64,000 nt of DNA from Epinephelus fuscoguttatus (GCF_011397635.1 NC_064753.1:38235822-38299821), one strand, 5' to 3'. Shown: positions 11,791-25,281, counted from the stretch's first letter. Notes: a model not told the origin generated them from the sequence alone. Program-made: numbers and translations.

Positions 11791-12604
11791 CCTCCTATTC
11801 CCTCGCAAACACAAACAGGGGTTAACAATGCCTCCATGTATCACATCAGACATGGCCATACAAGCCTCTGGTATACAGTTAAGGTCTTTGATGTGAAGGA
11901 ATTTCTGCCAGTTATGTCACCCTGCAAGCCAACAAATAGGCCTGTATGAATACAAAAATGATCAGTGCAGTATACATGGTTTATTCATCAGATGATTGAT
12001 AAGCACTCAGCATTGAAATAGAGAAAGATTTACAAATCTAAACCACTATTTAAATAAAAATTAAATAACTTAGTTATTGCAACAGTTCTGTTGAGTTTTT
12101 CCACTAGTGTCAGACTTTCTAAAGTCTGAAGTCTGAAGACAGTAAGGACTTCACCCCTAAATCAAAAATATAAACTTTTCCTCTTTCCTGTAGTGCTATT
12201 TATCAGTCTAGGTGGTTTTGGTGTGAGTTGCAGAGATGTATGCCTTCTCTTAGATATAATGGAACTAGATAGATTTGGCTTGTGGTGCTAAAAGCGCCAA
12301 AAAAATACATTTGAAAAACTCAAATACCCAACTGCTCACCAGCTGTATCACCGTGCAGAAGTAAGTATGCATCTACTCATGGACGAGCAGCTCGTGCTTG
12401 TGACAGCACCAGAAGTAAACATTAATGGCGTCCCCCTCAGGGACTGCTCATTGTTCAGTAAGCCCAAAATTCTGAAGCCCCATTAGTTCGAAAAATGTTC
12501 CACTGGACTGAAAGTGCATTTCTCCGACAGCTGGTTGTCCCAAAAACAAACACCCATAGCTCCAGAGTCCCATCACTCTGAAAATACGCACTCCCTGCAG
12601 TTAG

Positions 12605-12660
12605 ACAGCCCAATTGCCAGAAAAAAAGTTTGCATTGTACATTTCATCAAACCACAAATA
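12605..12660 (+). repeat. GCCAATTGCCAG dispersed repeat, copy inside the inverted-repeat element
   Basis: Core GCCCAATTGCCAGAAAAAAA followed by GCATTGTACATTTC and CAAACCACAAATA. GTGTGGTTAGGTTTGGGCAC follows near 12690, shared with the copy at 41866. Confidence 0.7.
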
Positions 12661-12714
12661 CCTTGCATTTGTCAACACCAATGTGGTAAATGTGTGGTTA
12701 GGTTTGGGCACAAA

Positions 12715-13030
12715 AAAGCACCTGGTTATGGTAATGTTTTGGGTTCAAACACACAAGTTTGGTGGCACAAAGTTGCTGGAAAAGCAGGGACTGTTCAATG
12801 AAATACACCTGGGTTTAGTGACTCAAACAGTACTGGGAAAACCTGCAAAAGGTTGGTAAAACCACCTGGGATTGATGGCTCAAATGTGGCTAAGAAATGC
12901 TGCAAAGGGATGGTAAAAATATCCAATACTGATGGCTTAATGCCAGTGAGAAACACCACTAAAGGGTGGAAAAAACACCGCTGAAAAACACCTGGGACTG
13001 TTTGCTCAAATGTTACTGGGAGACTGAAAC
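12715..13030. repeat. Imperfect ~60-bp tandem array
   Basis: About five diverged units, each with a CACCTGG(G/T) start, a GGCTCAAA-like middle and a CTGGGAAA/CTGCAAAGG(G)TGGTAAAA end. The array lies at the centre of the inverted-repeat element. Confidence 0.65.
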
Positions 13031-13531
13031 TAACTGCAGGGAGTGTGTATTTTCACAGAAACGGGACTTCAGAGCAATGGGTGTTTGTCTTGGGGATAAC
13101 GGGCTGTCAGAGAAATGGGCCCTCAGTCCCATGTGACATTTTTCAGACTAACTCAATAGTGCTAGGTGAGCTAGCAGTCGATGCACGCTTCTCTCTGTGT
13201 GGTGATATGGTTGGTGGGTGTAGTATGGTGGAGAGAAAAAAATTCCTACATTGAACAGCTCACAACAAGGTCTGTGGATCATCTTGAGTAACTGGGTCAT
13301 GATTTCTGGAAGGAGACATTGCTGTTAAGTTTTTCAAATGTATTTTTTTTGACACTTTGAGCACCACAAGCCATCTAGTGCCATCTAGTTCCATTATATC
13401 AGACAGAAGGAAGACATCTCTATCTCCAACACTCAGCAACTCATAACAAAACAATCTAGATTGATAAATAGCCCTACAAGTGAGAGTAAATTTATGTCTT
13501 TTTGATTTTTGGGTGAACTATCCCTTTAAAA

Positions 13532-15370
13532 TCAGAAGAATGTTTTATATTGAAAGAAAAAGAATCATTAATAATGTCCCAGTCAGCCACAACCCTCAAT
13601 TAATTTCCCCGAAAAAGAAGAAATTAAGTGAGGGTTGAAAAGTTATTGTGAACTGTAATATGTCACTAAAAATATTACTCTAGTCCTCCAATCTTTCCTC
13701 TGTGAAATACTGTCCTTATTGAGACAGACGATTAATCTGACTATCAACACTCCCACCTAGTGGCTTCAGTCATCTGCTGCCACATGAAATCAAAGCCCCC
13801 ACAAACCCTCATCAGAAACACTCAGCATCGGGTTAATACTGTAATTCAGTTTAAATTTTGGTTTGAAAGTGGAGTAAGGGAAGTAAAATCTGTTAAATAT
13901 CAATTTAAATGGTGCACTGACAACAGGTTCAACTGGCACCAACACATAAAGGTTGATCACACATTTCATCCCCAGTGATTACACACTGCCCTTATGAACA
14001 TATTAGTGTATTTAGTACATTTCAATTCATGATTAATGTACCTAAAGTGTGGTTTTTCTGACATAGTATTAAACATAGTGTACTATATATAACAGATATG
14101 TGCAGTTAACCATGCTATTTTGAGACACAAATAACCTGCAATTAAGTGAATCAATGTGATAGTTTTAACATGTAAATTATATGGTCTAATATTGTATAGA
14201 CACCAATGATTATATTGTGTGTTATTATACAGGAAATATTGGTTTAAAATACTTTGAATATGTATATATTGTTAAAGAGAGAGTAATTAGAGTAAACTCA
14301 AGTTGTATTTAAAGAACAGCTCCATCAAGTAGAATCAACTTTTGCACAACACAAACAAGCACGCAGAAAATTCCTCTTTTATCTTTACTCTGATCAAGTT
14401 TACACAACAAACAACAGAGTCATCTCCCATGAGATTAATAAGGCACAAAATAATATATGTAGGTCTACATACAAAAAGACAGTTGATGTTTCTGTAGCGT
14501 ATGAACAAATTATTTTTTACACATTATAATGCACCAGGAGGTATTCTGACAACAAACAAAAACAAAAATATGCATTAACAACACTGGAGTGAAAGCTGTG
14601 GCATTCCTTTTGGGAACAGTTATCAGTTGCATTAGTCTTAGTCAGACTTTTAACAAAAAAAAAAAAAAGTTGATAATTTCCACATCTGCCCAAAATATGA
14701 TGAAGTGGCACTGGCAAAACTGTTGTTGCTGACATGCACAAGTTTTTCTTGACAACCAACTCACACCTTCCAACTTCCTCCTATTTCTTGTGATGAGGAA
14801 ACAATCTGATCTTCACATGACTGACTTCTAACTGAACAAGACACCATTTACAACTATGATTTCATACATGGACTCGATATACTGGTTCACTTGGAGTGCA
14901 AGCAGGCTGAAAGCACAGATACTGGACCTTTTTAACTGCCTGCTATACTGTTTGAAATGTATTGTTTTTTACTTATTCCTCAGTTTACACCTGCTTTGTT
15001 TACTCTACATATATAACACGTATGGACAACGTACAATACAAGTTTTGGCTCTCGGCCTGCACCATAGCTTAAGACTGAATTAATGTACCCAATGTGCCAT
15101 ACTGTGGTTTCCTGCTTGGTTTGATTTCTATCTTGTACCTCTCTTTGTGCTGATATTAAAAGCTTCTGTATCGTCTGAAATCAAAACTGAGAAATAAAAG
15201 CACTGTACATGGAGAAAGTGTTTCAAAGAAGCAGTACAGATAATGTGTCAAAACAGAACAAACTGGAACAAAGGTCAACATCATGTAAACAACAGTGATC
15301 AGCTTGTTTTAACAGTTGGTTGTTTAAAGTCATTTTAAAGCCATGTTTAATTCAAATTCCCATTTGTGAA
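13532..15370. other. Intergenic, nothing recognised
   Basis: AT-rich unique-looking sequence. Short open frames here have no protein-like composition. The A-tract at 14656-14668 is the only simple repeat of note. Confidence 0.5.
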
Positions 15371-15375
15371 GATAA

Positions 15376-16742
15376 TCACTGACTGTGTTTACATGCACAA
15401 AATATTCAGTTTTTTTGCCCTTATTCTGAAAAACACAGTATAGCTACTGAGCTGTTACATGGCTAATGAAAATGAATATTCCACTAATATTCTCGTTTAC
15501 ATGCAGCCGTGCATATTTCGATTAACGTGCCATAACCAAGCGGCAACCTCTGGGGCTGAAAAATGAAGCCGACATAAGTTTTTTGAATGGCTGCTTGAGT
15601 TAATCCCCATAGACTCCCATGTTAAAATGCAATTTAACAGCAGAAATAAACATGCTTACAGCCTGGTACAAAAAAGGTTTTGGTCTCTATAGCAAATTTC
15701 AACATTCATGACAACTGTACAGGGAGTGTATGTTTTTTAATAACTCACGCGCTTATATTTTATCAAGGCTTAGAGTTACACATAATTAAGGGCGGGCTGC
15801 TTTGACTGACAGGCTGTCTGCCTCTAGTGTCCTCAGCCTCTCAGTCAGATCCAGCCCTCGCTCCGCCACAGTGCCAGCCTCTTGCCCAAATATGGTCACT
15901 TCTGGCTCCAAAAAAAACAAGATGGCGACAGCCTAAGTGCCAAACCTTGAAGCCTCAAAGGAGTCCACAGACTAATGGGCGACGGCAGGGTTTGAAATTA
16001 ACTTTTTGTTCCACCTACCACTGTGGCTGGTGGATTCCACACTCTACCAGCCACTTAGTAGACTACCGTTGTTTTTTTTGGCTGGTGAATGAGGCAAATC
16101 TAGCAGCGACTTGCCTATTTTACCATCATTTGGCGGGTGGCTGGAGCTAATTTCAACCCTCGGTGTCGTTATAGAGGCTACGCCGATCAGTTTTAGGGTC
16201 TATGGCCCCAACATGCTGTTTATCATATCAAAATATGAAAAAAAATGGAAGCGCTAGAGTCGCTCGTCCTATTTTGCATCTTTCCACTGGTTGACCGTGT
16301 GAACACAGCCTCCCTCTTTCATTCCACCAACCACCTTCTTGAAAAGTTAGGTGTTGCAATATTTGTGCATATAAAAAAACTGTTCATATCAAATACTTTC
16401 ATAATATTTAAAAGTAGGAGTGTTTCTTCTTCTGACCTGAAATGTGGGCATGCATCTCTACCCTAGCCCTGCAAACTTTTGATTTGTGTTCACTGTATCC
16501 ATGAAAGCACACAGAGCTGACCATAAACAGGCAAGAGGCTGTGTGTTGCAAACTGCAGTAAAAACCCCAACTGAGACACACATTACATGTCTTATACAAG
16601 TCGGAAAATGCTTCATTCAGAAATAGCCGTAATTCGAAACATCCAAACAGAATATGCTGTTTACATGATCCATACCATATTCTGAATTCTGTCATGTTCA
16701 GAATAACAGTGAAATATTAGCGTGCATGTAAACACAGTCACT
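15376..16742. mobile_element. Inverted-repeat DNA transposon, composite
   Basis: The ends TGACTGTGTTTACATGCAC (from 15379) and GTGCATGTAAACACAGTCA (to 16740) are perfect inverted repeats, with further matching (TTATTCTGAA) inside. The interior includes another common fish repeat (about 15540-16240, with GACTCCCATGTT and CAAGATGGCGAC), itself interrupted at 15987-16160. Confidence 0.7.
15987..16160. mobile_element. 174-bp nested insertion with inverted ends
   Basis: The ends AGGGTTTGAAATTAAC and GCTAATTTCAACCCT are inverted repeats. The segment splits a known repeat body, whose parts resume as GACGGC and CGGTGTCG on either side. No clear target duplication. Confidence 0.5.
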
Positions 16743-17615
16743 GATTCATGATTGGAAAAGTGCAAACAGTGTAAAAATAAGTTCCACATTTTTCCCGTCA
16801 TTGCCATTCTTTGTTTTAGCATGCAGCTTCTCAAGGCATCAGGAAGTCAGTTTACATTTACACTAATTTACTGGACAAATGAATGAAATGTTGATATTCT
16901 AGTTTATAATGAGAAATAAAAGCAGCCTAATTCCGGAAACTACATCTAAAAGCATTGCACTAAAATGCCAGTGAATAAACACCAAGAATAACAATTCAAA
17001 TATACCAGCCATGCAGCTGAGCCTGTAGTAAAGAAGGTACCGTATAAAGTACTTCAACAAAAGGACAAAGAGTGCTTTTTGGAAAGAGAAGCTTCCCATT
17101 TGACTTCAGATAAAATGTAAACATGAAAGATGTGTAGTTACTGATACACTGGCATGCTTACAGGGCATCATATACACACAACATGGCCCTTTGTTTCCAG
17201 TGGTTTCCTCAATAGTGTCAAAGGTCAGTGACTCTGGTTTGTTTTTTCTGCAGGTCCAGAGCATGTTTCAAAACAACATTCAGTGATAATGAGGGGACTC
17301 ATTGATAAGACACTTCTTTCCCCTGTGATTCTTCAAAGTTAGCATAGCAGTAAATGGCACCTGTTTACATAAAATCCTCTTAAAAAGAAATGGCATATAC
17401 ATAAATCATCCAAACTCCTCCTTTTTTAAAAGTATATGAAGCATAATAAAACGTTGTCATGCTCCCTTTGACATTAAAAACTCCAGAGTTGGGTGTAACA
17501 GTGCGGCAATAAACCTTCTTCTTATCTGTTAAAGATTGTCTTTCTGTACAAAGTCAAGTCTCAGTGAGCTGCGGTAGTTGCCACAAAGCATCCAGGTCAC
17601 AAACGACGACCGGCC

Positions 17616-20600
17616 TCAGCCCATAAACGTCAGAGATGCCATGATGCTGAAGCCCAGCAGAATGAAGAGCACCTTGAGAAGCTGCTTCCCGGGAGAGTTG
17701 AGCTCGTGTGGGAGGATCTCCAGGAAGGTGATGTAGATAAACGTCCCTGCAGCAAGCCCCTCCAGGATGGCCTGGACCAGCTCTCCAGCTTCCAGCTGAG
17801 CCTCCATCACACTGATGCCGATGGCGATGCCTATAGGCGACATCATGGCGAACACTCCGATGTAAGCAGCCACCCACAGTGGAGCAACTGCGCTCTGGAC
17901 CAGCTTTACCGACAGGCTGAACACTATGATGCTCTTGTGGACAAGTATGGCGATGCAGATCTCTAATACCTGGAGAAGACAAAGAGGTGTTATGGTTATT
18001 TCTGCCTCCTTCAATAGCTTCTATATAAACACAAATAATCCATCCAGTCATCCATTTTCACCCACTTATCTGGGGCCGGGTCATGAGGGCAGAAGGCTGG
18101 GACGTGCCCAGAACACATCTAATGGGAGGCGCCCTGGAGGCATCCTGGTCATATGCCCGAACCACCTCAGCTACTCCTTTTGATGTGACAGAGCAGCGGC
18201 TCTATTACGAGCTCCCTCCAGATGTTTGAGCTCCTCACCCTATCTCTAAGACTGAACCCAGCCACCCCACAGAGGAAACTCATTTTGGCCGCTTGTATCT
18301 GCGATCTAATTCTTTCCGCCACTACCCAAAGCTCATGACCATAGGTGAGGGCTGGGATGTAGATGGACCAATAAATTGAAAGCTTCGCCTTCCAGCTCAG
18401 CTCCCTCTTCACCACAACAATCCAGCATAGTGCCCGCATCACGCCACAATCCAAATAATATCAAATGTTAATGTTTTTGAATATAAAGGCTGTGTTAAAT
18501 AGGACAGGGCAATATGACAATATATTGTACAATATAATATAGATGTGAAGATTTTTGCTGTGCTGTTTATAGCATGATAACTGTGTCTAAGCAACTTGGT
18601 AAGAAATGTCCAAGAAACAAAAATAAATAACTAAAATAAAATAAATAAATAAATATTTTAAATAAATAAATCAAATAAAATTATTTTTAAAAACTATGGG
18701 GGGAAAAGCTAGGGAAAACTATACTCTAGATTATTATATTATTATTACATTTTAATATTATTTTCCAGAATTATTCTCATTTTTAAGCACTCTTTCCTGG
18801 TCATTTCCTTAATTGTTTGTTTTTAACTTTCTTCCTTTCTTTCTTTCTTTTTTTTTTTTTTTTAAACTAATTTTCTTGTTTGTAATTTTCTCTTTTTCTA
18901 ATGTCTTGGTAAATTTTTTGATCATTTTTTCTTTCATTACTCATTGCATCCTTCCCATGTTTTAAAAGAGATATGCAATTTGGTTGCAACTTGTTTTATC
19001 TGAGTGATGTCTGCTTTATTATGTCTCATTCATAGTTTATTGTTTGATTGTTCTAACCTATATTACTGTTCTTTGACCCCTTAGTGTTTTATATTCAACC
19101 AATACACTCACAGTCTAAACAGAGAAGTTTTCCAGCTGAACACACACATAACACAATTACATGTAGATGAAAAGTCCTGAGGGAACACTGATAGTTTTCT
19201 CGGACTGCAGGCTGTCTTGTGACCAGAAGACACAGATCTGACTCTCATGACAGCGAGATTCCTTTCCTGTCAAAGCGTCCTGAAGCTATAAACTGAAACG
19301 CTGCTTTCTTCTGGCAACATGAGAGTGCTGTGAATATGATTCCAACTTTATTTGTGCAGCACTTTTCTGAGAAAATATGGATATCAACAATGCTGGATTT
19401 AAAATGCTTCAAAAGTAGTTTTGTTGCACAAAGCAAAATCTCCTCTTACCTTTGAGTCAGTGCTCTGCAGGCCGATAGCAAGACCCTCGAACACCGAGTG
19501 GAGTGAGAGGGAGAGGAAGAGCATGAAGGAGCGAAAGGGGGAATGAGCCTGAAAGTCAACATGGACATGGTGGCTGCTGCTCTCCAGATCAGGGCTTGTG
19601 CCATGGCCGTGTCCATGCCCGTGCCCACTTCTGTTGTCCTGTATGAGGGGTGCCCTCTCCTCGTGAGACCCTGCCCTCTCCCGACAGTTCAGGACAAGCC
19701 TCTCCAATATGAGGACGGTGAAGAAGCCGGCAGCCATGATGAATTCTGGGAGGGGAAAATTGCTCTGTTCGAGACCAACACCAAAAGAAAGTCAAGAATT
19801 AGGACACAGAGATTGTAAACAGTTACTGCACTTGCTTTAGATGTAACATTTTTAGACATCCCCTCTTTGATGACTGATCCTGTGCATAGTGTACTGTAAT
19901 CTGTTTTATTTTTGAAGAATACAGTTACTGCAAAGATTTATAGTGTCTGCCGATGACTGGCTTTTTTTTGGACAATCAAGTAAAAACACTGAACTGGTTC
20001 CAGGTCCTCAAATGTGTTGCTTTGTTTTTTATCAGTTTTCTATAATTGTGAATTGAACACTTTTGGATTTTGGACTACTGGTTATACAAAATGAATCATC
20101 TGAAGGGGTCAACTTGGGCTCTAAGAAATTAATATGTGCATTTTTTACTACTTTCTTACATTTTACACACTAAATGATTAATAGATTAGAAAAAAAATAC
20201 AATAAATACAGGGCTCAACAGTAACAGTTCCCATTGGCTCCCATTTCGAGGGACCACTTTTTAATATATATAAAAAATAGGGACAGCAAACAGCAATAAC
20301 ACCAAAAATAAATATTTTTATGATCAACAGGAAGGCAATCCAGGCACTCCGAAAAAATATAGAAAAACAAGGAAGGAAATATTAAAAAGCCTTTACTGTA
20401 GCGGCTAAATCATTAAAAGAGACAATATTTCGACCACTGCAGGTCTTTGTCAGGGCTTTAAAACCATTTTTCTTTTAAATATTTTATATGTTTGTTGCAC
20501 TAGTGATAATTAAATTATGCTGTTACAGTCAGAACTGGAACCAGACAACGCTGCATATACTTTGGTGTGTTTACTTGTGTGTGCCCATGCATTTTAGAGA

Positions 20601-22249
20601 CAGTGGCAAAGCAAATAAGTTGCATTTAAGATTCAAATCCTGTGAGGTATGAGAAAAAGATTTCTGTTTGGTTACTGTAATAAAGCTTTTAAGCATTCTT
20701 TAATATCACATTTTCATTAATATGCTGACATATGACTTCATAGTATCTTAATTACTTCAAATATAAGGTGACTAATGGCAACAACATTTTTAGTCCAGTC
20801 CAGACGTGGACATACCTCCACCTTCTGAGAATCCAGAGCGGCGTTGATGTCTGACAGATAATCTGGAATGATGTCGAGCAGACATGCTGCCAAGAAAACG
20901 CCTCCAGCAAAACAGCTGATCAGACTCAGGACTGTGCGATGGGTTTCTGCAAATGGAAAGACAAAACATCTCTTATGTCTCAACATGAACTTATACACAA
21001 TGGTGTCAGCCTTAGTTATGTTTTTCTCTGCTTTCTTGCATTTCTCAGAAGAAAATCTATTTATAAATCAGGAGTCTCTCTGTGAAGTAATGGGCCATTT
21101 TACATTTTATTTAACTTCTACTATCTACAACCAAAAATACAAACCATTATTACTGAATTGGCCTACAAGTGATTAGTGGTACATCTCAGACATGGATGAA
21201 GTCACTGCCATCCTTCCAAGGTTAAACTAACTGCTGAAGGATCATGTGCTACATCATGAGTATGAACTTATGGCGTCTGAATGACTCAGCAGAGCACTAA
21301 CACACACAAAAGGATACTTTCACTTCCGTTAAAGAAAGTCCTTCACACATACATCTTTGTTCTGACTGTTTCACATACTAAATGTGACCATGTGACCACA
21401 TGCCAACAAGTCTTTGGGGCTCCATCCCCGTCAGGTGACTCCAAGACGGAGAAGGGGGATTACTGAACTTATGCTACACATTTAGGTTTGCATAAATGAT
21501 AATGACAATGTAATGGGGCGGTAATAAGTAATCAATGTTAGATCATCACATATGCAAATAGTCTACCAAAAGAAACATTAAAACATTTTTTTTTTTTTAC
21601 ACAGAATGATGGCTGTGTTTGATTTATGATCAGTGATTAAAACCCACCACACACTCTGTAATGGCTCAATTAACGGCATTTAAATCACAGGTGATAACAT
21701 CAACAGTCGTTAATTGCCTTAACAACACTATTTACAGCTAAAACATGTGATTCATTGAGACAGACGGCTGCTGAAGCCGCTATCTGAGATCCTGTAACTT
21801 CCGCTCGTCTTCGGCGGGACCACTGCAACAAACTCCATTAAACCTTCAGGCAATTTAAGGTTGATTTGATTGCCTGCAAACGGCTTCACACCAAGTATCA
21901 GTAATTAAAGCTGGAAATTAATCAGTCACTTTCCCTTTGTAGTTCGGCATAAGTGCAATAAGCAACAAGTCATCCAATGAAGGTAAAACAGTGAATTTGT
22001 TCGCCATGATCCACATTGTTTATCATAGATTGGAGGCGATTTTAACGTCCCCTCTTCTTTAAAATATGCATATAACAGTGATATATAGAACACCAATGCT
22101 ACCGTTAGCTAGGTATGTTATAATGTTTACCAACCTGTGCCGTTTGTGTCTCTGAACCATTTCACTCGAGCAGGGATAAATCCAAAAAGAAGAGTTAAGA
22201 GCAACAGACCGATCAGAGCGCCTATTTTCACCTGGAGCAGAAAGTCCAT
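17616..22249 (-). CDS. slc39a1: Zinc transporter ZIP1, four coding exons
   Basis: ZIP-family importer moving Zn2+ into the cytosol across the plasma membrane. Coding exons in order are 22135-22249, 20816-20946, 19450-19764 and 17616-17969, all GT-AG, giving 304 residues (human ZIP1 324). Visible features: TM1 VKIGALIGLLLLTLLFGF; TM2 TVLSLISCFAGGVFLAACLLD; TM3 FIMAAGFFTVLILERLVL; a cytosolic loop (about 110-150) with the histidine-rich GHGHGHGHG cluster and HHVHVD; TM4 with HSVFEGLAIG (His171, Glu175) and TM5 with HKSIIVFSLSV (His198), the intramembrane metal-site helices of ZIPs; then TM6-TM8 ending FMG. TETHRTVLSLISCFAGG and LVHKSIIVFSLSVKL favour ZIP1 over ZIP2 and ZIP3. The start ATG opens directly into TM1, as in the family. 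It is head to head with tmem208. Confidence 0.95.
18036..18454 (-). mobile_element. LINE 3' fragment (reverse-transcriptase C-terminal region)
   Basis: The minus-strand frame 18454-18167 encodes residues typical of the region after the polymerase domain of fish LINEs: KRELSWKAKLSIYWSIYIPA, LTYGHELWVV and SLRDRVRSSNIWRELVIEPL. It continues, frame-broken, into GHPGRMPPGRLPL-like coding remnants and a tail near 18036. It lies in the slc39a1 intron upstream of the last exon, same strand as the gene. Clade (L2 or related) is uncertain. It is a 5'-truncated dead copy. Confidence 0.7.
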
Positions 22250-22440
22250 TTTGCAGCATAAAACTGTTAAAGAGTGAGACTGGCTTCCTCACTGTACTGT
22301 CATGTGATGAACTATAAAAGGAGCCGGTGTTCGCCGACCGATACGTTGATAACAGTTTCACTGAGGCGAGAAGCTTAGCGAGCAGCAGCCACCGATGTTG
22401 TTATTTGGGAAGTGGCTAACCGTTCAGGCGACGGAAGCCG
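22250..22440 (-). promoter_or_regulatory. slc39a1 5' UTR and presumed promoter
   Basis: The sequence upstream of the slc39a1 ATG is locally GC-richer than its surroundings. On the minus strand it shows a CCTTTTATAG TATA-like element near 22315. Transcript start not determined. Confidence 0.3.
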
Positions 22441-22741
22441 AGAAGGGTCAAAATAGGTTAGTCTCTTTACCAGCTCTCTTTACACAACACATATAAAGTG
22501 CATTTAGCAGCTAGTACTTGAAGTGATCTCATTAGGTGTTTTATTTTGCTTGTGTTAGAGCTGTGTATTTTTATTTTGTTTGTTTTTTTGTGCTATGTTG
22601 TCTGTCTGTAACTTTATGTTGCTGCCTGTCTTGGTAAGGGACACTCTGGAAAAAGAGATTTACTAATGTCAAGAGTTTTTTTTTCCTGATTAAATAATAG
22701 TTAAATAAATAAATAAATAAAATAGTATTGACTGTTAATCT

Positions 22742-23089
22742 GGGCAGCACGGTGGTGTGGTGGTTAGCACTCTCGCCTCACAGCAAGAGGGTTGTTGGTT
22801 CAATCCCGGGTGTGGGAGCCCTTCTGTGCGGAGTTTGCATGTTCTCCCTGTGTCAGCGTGGGTTCTCTCCGGGCACTCCAGCTTCCTCCCACAGTCCAAA
22901 GACATGCAGATTGGGGATTAGGTTAATTGGTAACTCTAAATTGTCCATAGGTGTGAATGTGAGCGTGAATGGTTGTCTGTCTCTATGTGTCAGCCCTGCG
23001 ATAGTCTGGCGGCCTGTCCAGGGTGTACCCTGCCTCTCGCCCGATGTCAGCTGGGATAGACTCTGACCCTCAAGAGGGTTAGAAGAAGA
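22742..23089 (+). mobile_element. tRNA-headed SINE, copy 2
   Basis: Same family as 2711-3053, with the GGCAGCACGGTGGTGTGG head, a slightly decayed B box (GGTTCAATCCC) and a CCTGTCCAGGGTGTACCC body. Flanked by a target duplication of about 13-14 bp, TGACTGTTAATCTG (22729-22742 and 23090-23103). It sits between the slc39a1 and tmem208 start codons. Confidence 0.9.
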
Positions 23090-23859
23090 TGACTGTTAAT
23101 CTGCATTTCTTTTTCTTTTATCAGAGCTGTAATAAAAAATCATTGGTGGAAAAAGTAGATCTCCTCCATATATAGATAAAATAAAATAAAATAAAATAAA
23201 ATATCCTGCACAAATCTGCAGACTATTCATTTTATTGACTTTTTTTGTAATTATTACTTTTTGTGCAATATTGAATGATTTTATTTTAAACCATGTGAGA
23301 AGTTTAGAGATCAAGTCTCTCATTGGTGGTATTTTTTTTATCAACTCATACACACCAGAAATGTGACAATGGGCCTAGACACTGCTCTAAAAGAATTAAA
23401 AAAAAAATAACAAGAAGAAAAATGAAACTTCTTTGAATCCTATTTCCTTATTGTACCAGTTCAACAGGCTACATTATGTTTGGTGTGACTCCTGTTTATG
23501 GTAGGCTATAATATCTTTTTTCCGTCTCTGTAATCACTTTGCTCTTCAATATATTTTTAAGTGGTTCACGATTACTCCCAATAAAAATCTCAAAGGCCAA
23601 CTGCTGTCTTCAGCCTGTAAAGGAAGTGTGTTTCACTGCATAGCTGTGAAGCTACACAAGTAGTTAGTGCAGAAGAAATGCAGTTATAAATGCTGATAAT
23701 CAGTTTAAAATGTTTTTATAACCCACTAAGTCTGCAAGTGAAAAAGTAAGTTTGTCCATTTCTGATTACTTTAAGCTAAAAAGGCAAAGCAACGACACTA
23801 GAGGAGGCATAGACAGACACTGAGTCAAAAAGTCCTTGGGGACAGATTTGTTAAAGGCC

Positions 23860-24055
23860 CCACCACAACTCCTCCACGAGCAAGACACAGACTTTGTGGT
23901 TTTTGCTCCTTTGTTGTTGTTTTGCTTTTGATTATGCATCTTTTTGTGGTTTTTGTGTCTCTCTGAGCTCATTTTGTCTTTTTGTGGCTGTTTTGTGTGT
24001 CTTTGCAGTTCCTTTGCATCTCTTGATGGTCATTTTGAGTCTTTTCCTTGTCGGT
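23860..24055. repeat. Diverged ~21-bp minisatellite (TTTTGTGTCTCTTTG type)
   Basis: Repeated TTTTTGTGG, TTTTGTGTGTCTTTG and CATTTTGAGTC blocks with spacing near 21 bp. The unit is related, in opposite orientation, to the array at 44215-45040. Confidence 0.55.
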
Positions 24056-24441
24056 GCATGTTACAGTAATTAGAGTGAAATTCTGAAGTGTTCCTAGAAG
24101 GCCCATTCAGTAATCCATCCATGGGAAGAGGACAAACATCAATTTAAGTTATTCTTAAATCCAGACCCCCTAAAGATGTTCTTTCAACTGATCGAGGCTA
24201 ATAATAAAATAATACTAATAATCCAACAAGTAGACTAATCTTTAATGCTTAGACTTGTTTTTTATTAATACTTATTTATATACCTTTGCTGCCTACTAGC
24301 ATATTCATAGCTACCTGTTAGGTATTTTTTATTAGGCTATTTATATTACCACTATAAATTTGTATACTAGTCTGCACAATACTGCTTTTTGCACCTCTGG
24401 TCAGATGCTAAACTACATTTCATTTTCTCAGTACCTGTGCT

Positions 24442-24807
24442 CTGTGGTGTAAGGAAGTTACAATGGGCCCCAGTGCACACTATTATGACGGGCCCCAGTA
24501 GACGCTATCGTACATGTATTGTCTAGACACAAATAGAGAATTGACATTGGACAACACCAACATGAAAATTACCCATTATGACAAAAATCTGAAGAAAGTA
24601 CGAAATTATAAATTTAATTTTATAGTTTTCAAAGTTCAGAAAGTTCAGAAAAAGCATATAATTTAGTTTTACATAGCTACTGGCTATTTTAAAAAAGAGA
24701 AATGAGTTTGAGTTTCACTTGCAAGGGCCTGCTCTCTCTACAGGCCCCTCCACCCCAGGGGCCCCAGTGCAATCGCACTGCCTGCACTGTCTATATTTAC
24801 ACCCCTG
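24442..24807. mobile_element. hAT-type MITE carrying GGGCCCCAGTGCA blocks
   Basis: The ends CTGTGGTGTAA and TTACACCCCTG are imperfect inverted repeats, and the flanks share CTGTGC. The internal block GGGCCCCAGTGCA recurs near each end. A fragment of the same family lies at about 35981-36030 (GTAGCATAAGGTAGTTGCAG). Confidence 0.55.
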
Positions 24808-25281
24808 CTGTGCAATGACAATAAAGTTGAGTCTAATCTAGTCAAATAAATACATTATTTTAGCCAAGTTTTAGGCCCCAACAGAAGTCTTATGCCTGTT
24901 TAACAAATATTAAATAGTATATTAAAATCTTAAATCGTGCATCAATAAGAAAGTCTCACGTAAAGACTGTAACTGTAACTGCAGGTAGTTGCATCCCTTG
25001 ACCAGCAGATGGTGCTCAGTCACCAACTCTCACGTGCCGCTTACTGTCAACCGACCACCACACGAGGCTGTTGATGTCGTCATATTCGTGCGCCGGATAT
25101 ATTGAGTCCCCCAACAGAAAAAGCACCAAATGCTGATGTGTTACAAGAAATGACGCCGCAGGGACACTTGTGAGTCTCTTCATTTGATGCAGTGATAAAT
25201 AATAACGCAGAGAAGCGGCGGAGGGTCACAGGTCGATGTTAGAGAAGCGGCAGAGGAGGAGAACAACAGCAGCGGGTCAGA

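Larger units (their letters stand above)
12142..13529. mobile_element. Long inverted-repeat element with internal tandem array
   Basis: The left arm (12142 to about 12606) and right arm (about 13029 to 13525) are diverged inverted copies roughly 0.47 kb long. They share GCTATTTATCA, ATAATGGAACTAGAT, CTTGTGGTGCT and AATACATTTGAAAAACT. The right end is TTAA-flanked (TGAACTATCCCTTTAA); the left end is eroded to GTAA. Between the arms lie a copy of the GCCAATTGCCAG repeat and imperfect ~60-bp tandem units. The same terminus occurs at 63874, cut by the window edge. No transposase frame is seen. Confidence 0.7.

Noticed and set aside
22728-23066. 112-codon ORF, with relatives at 2726 and 30338
   Set aside because: They are translations of the SINE body; the shared protein-like text is due to repeat copies, not a gene family.
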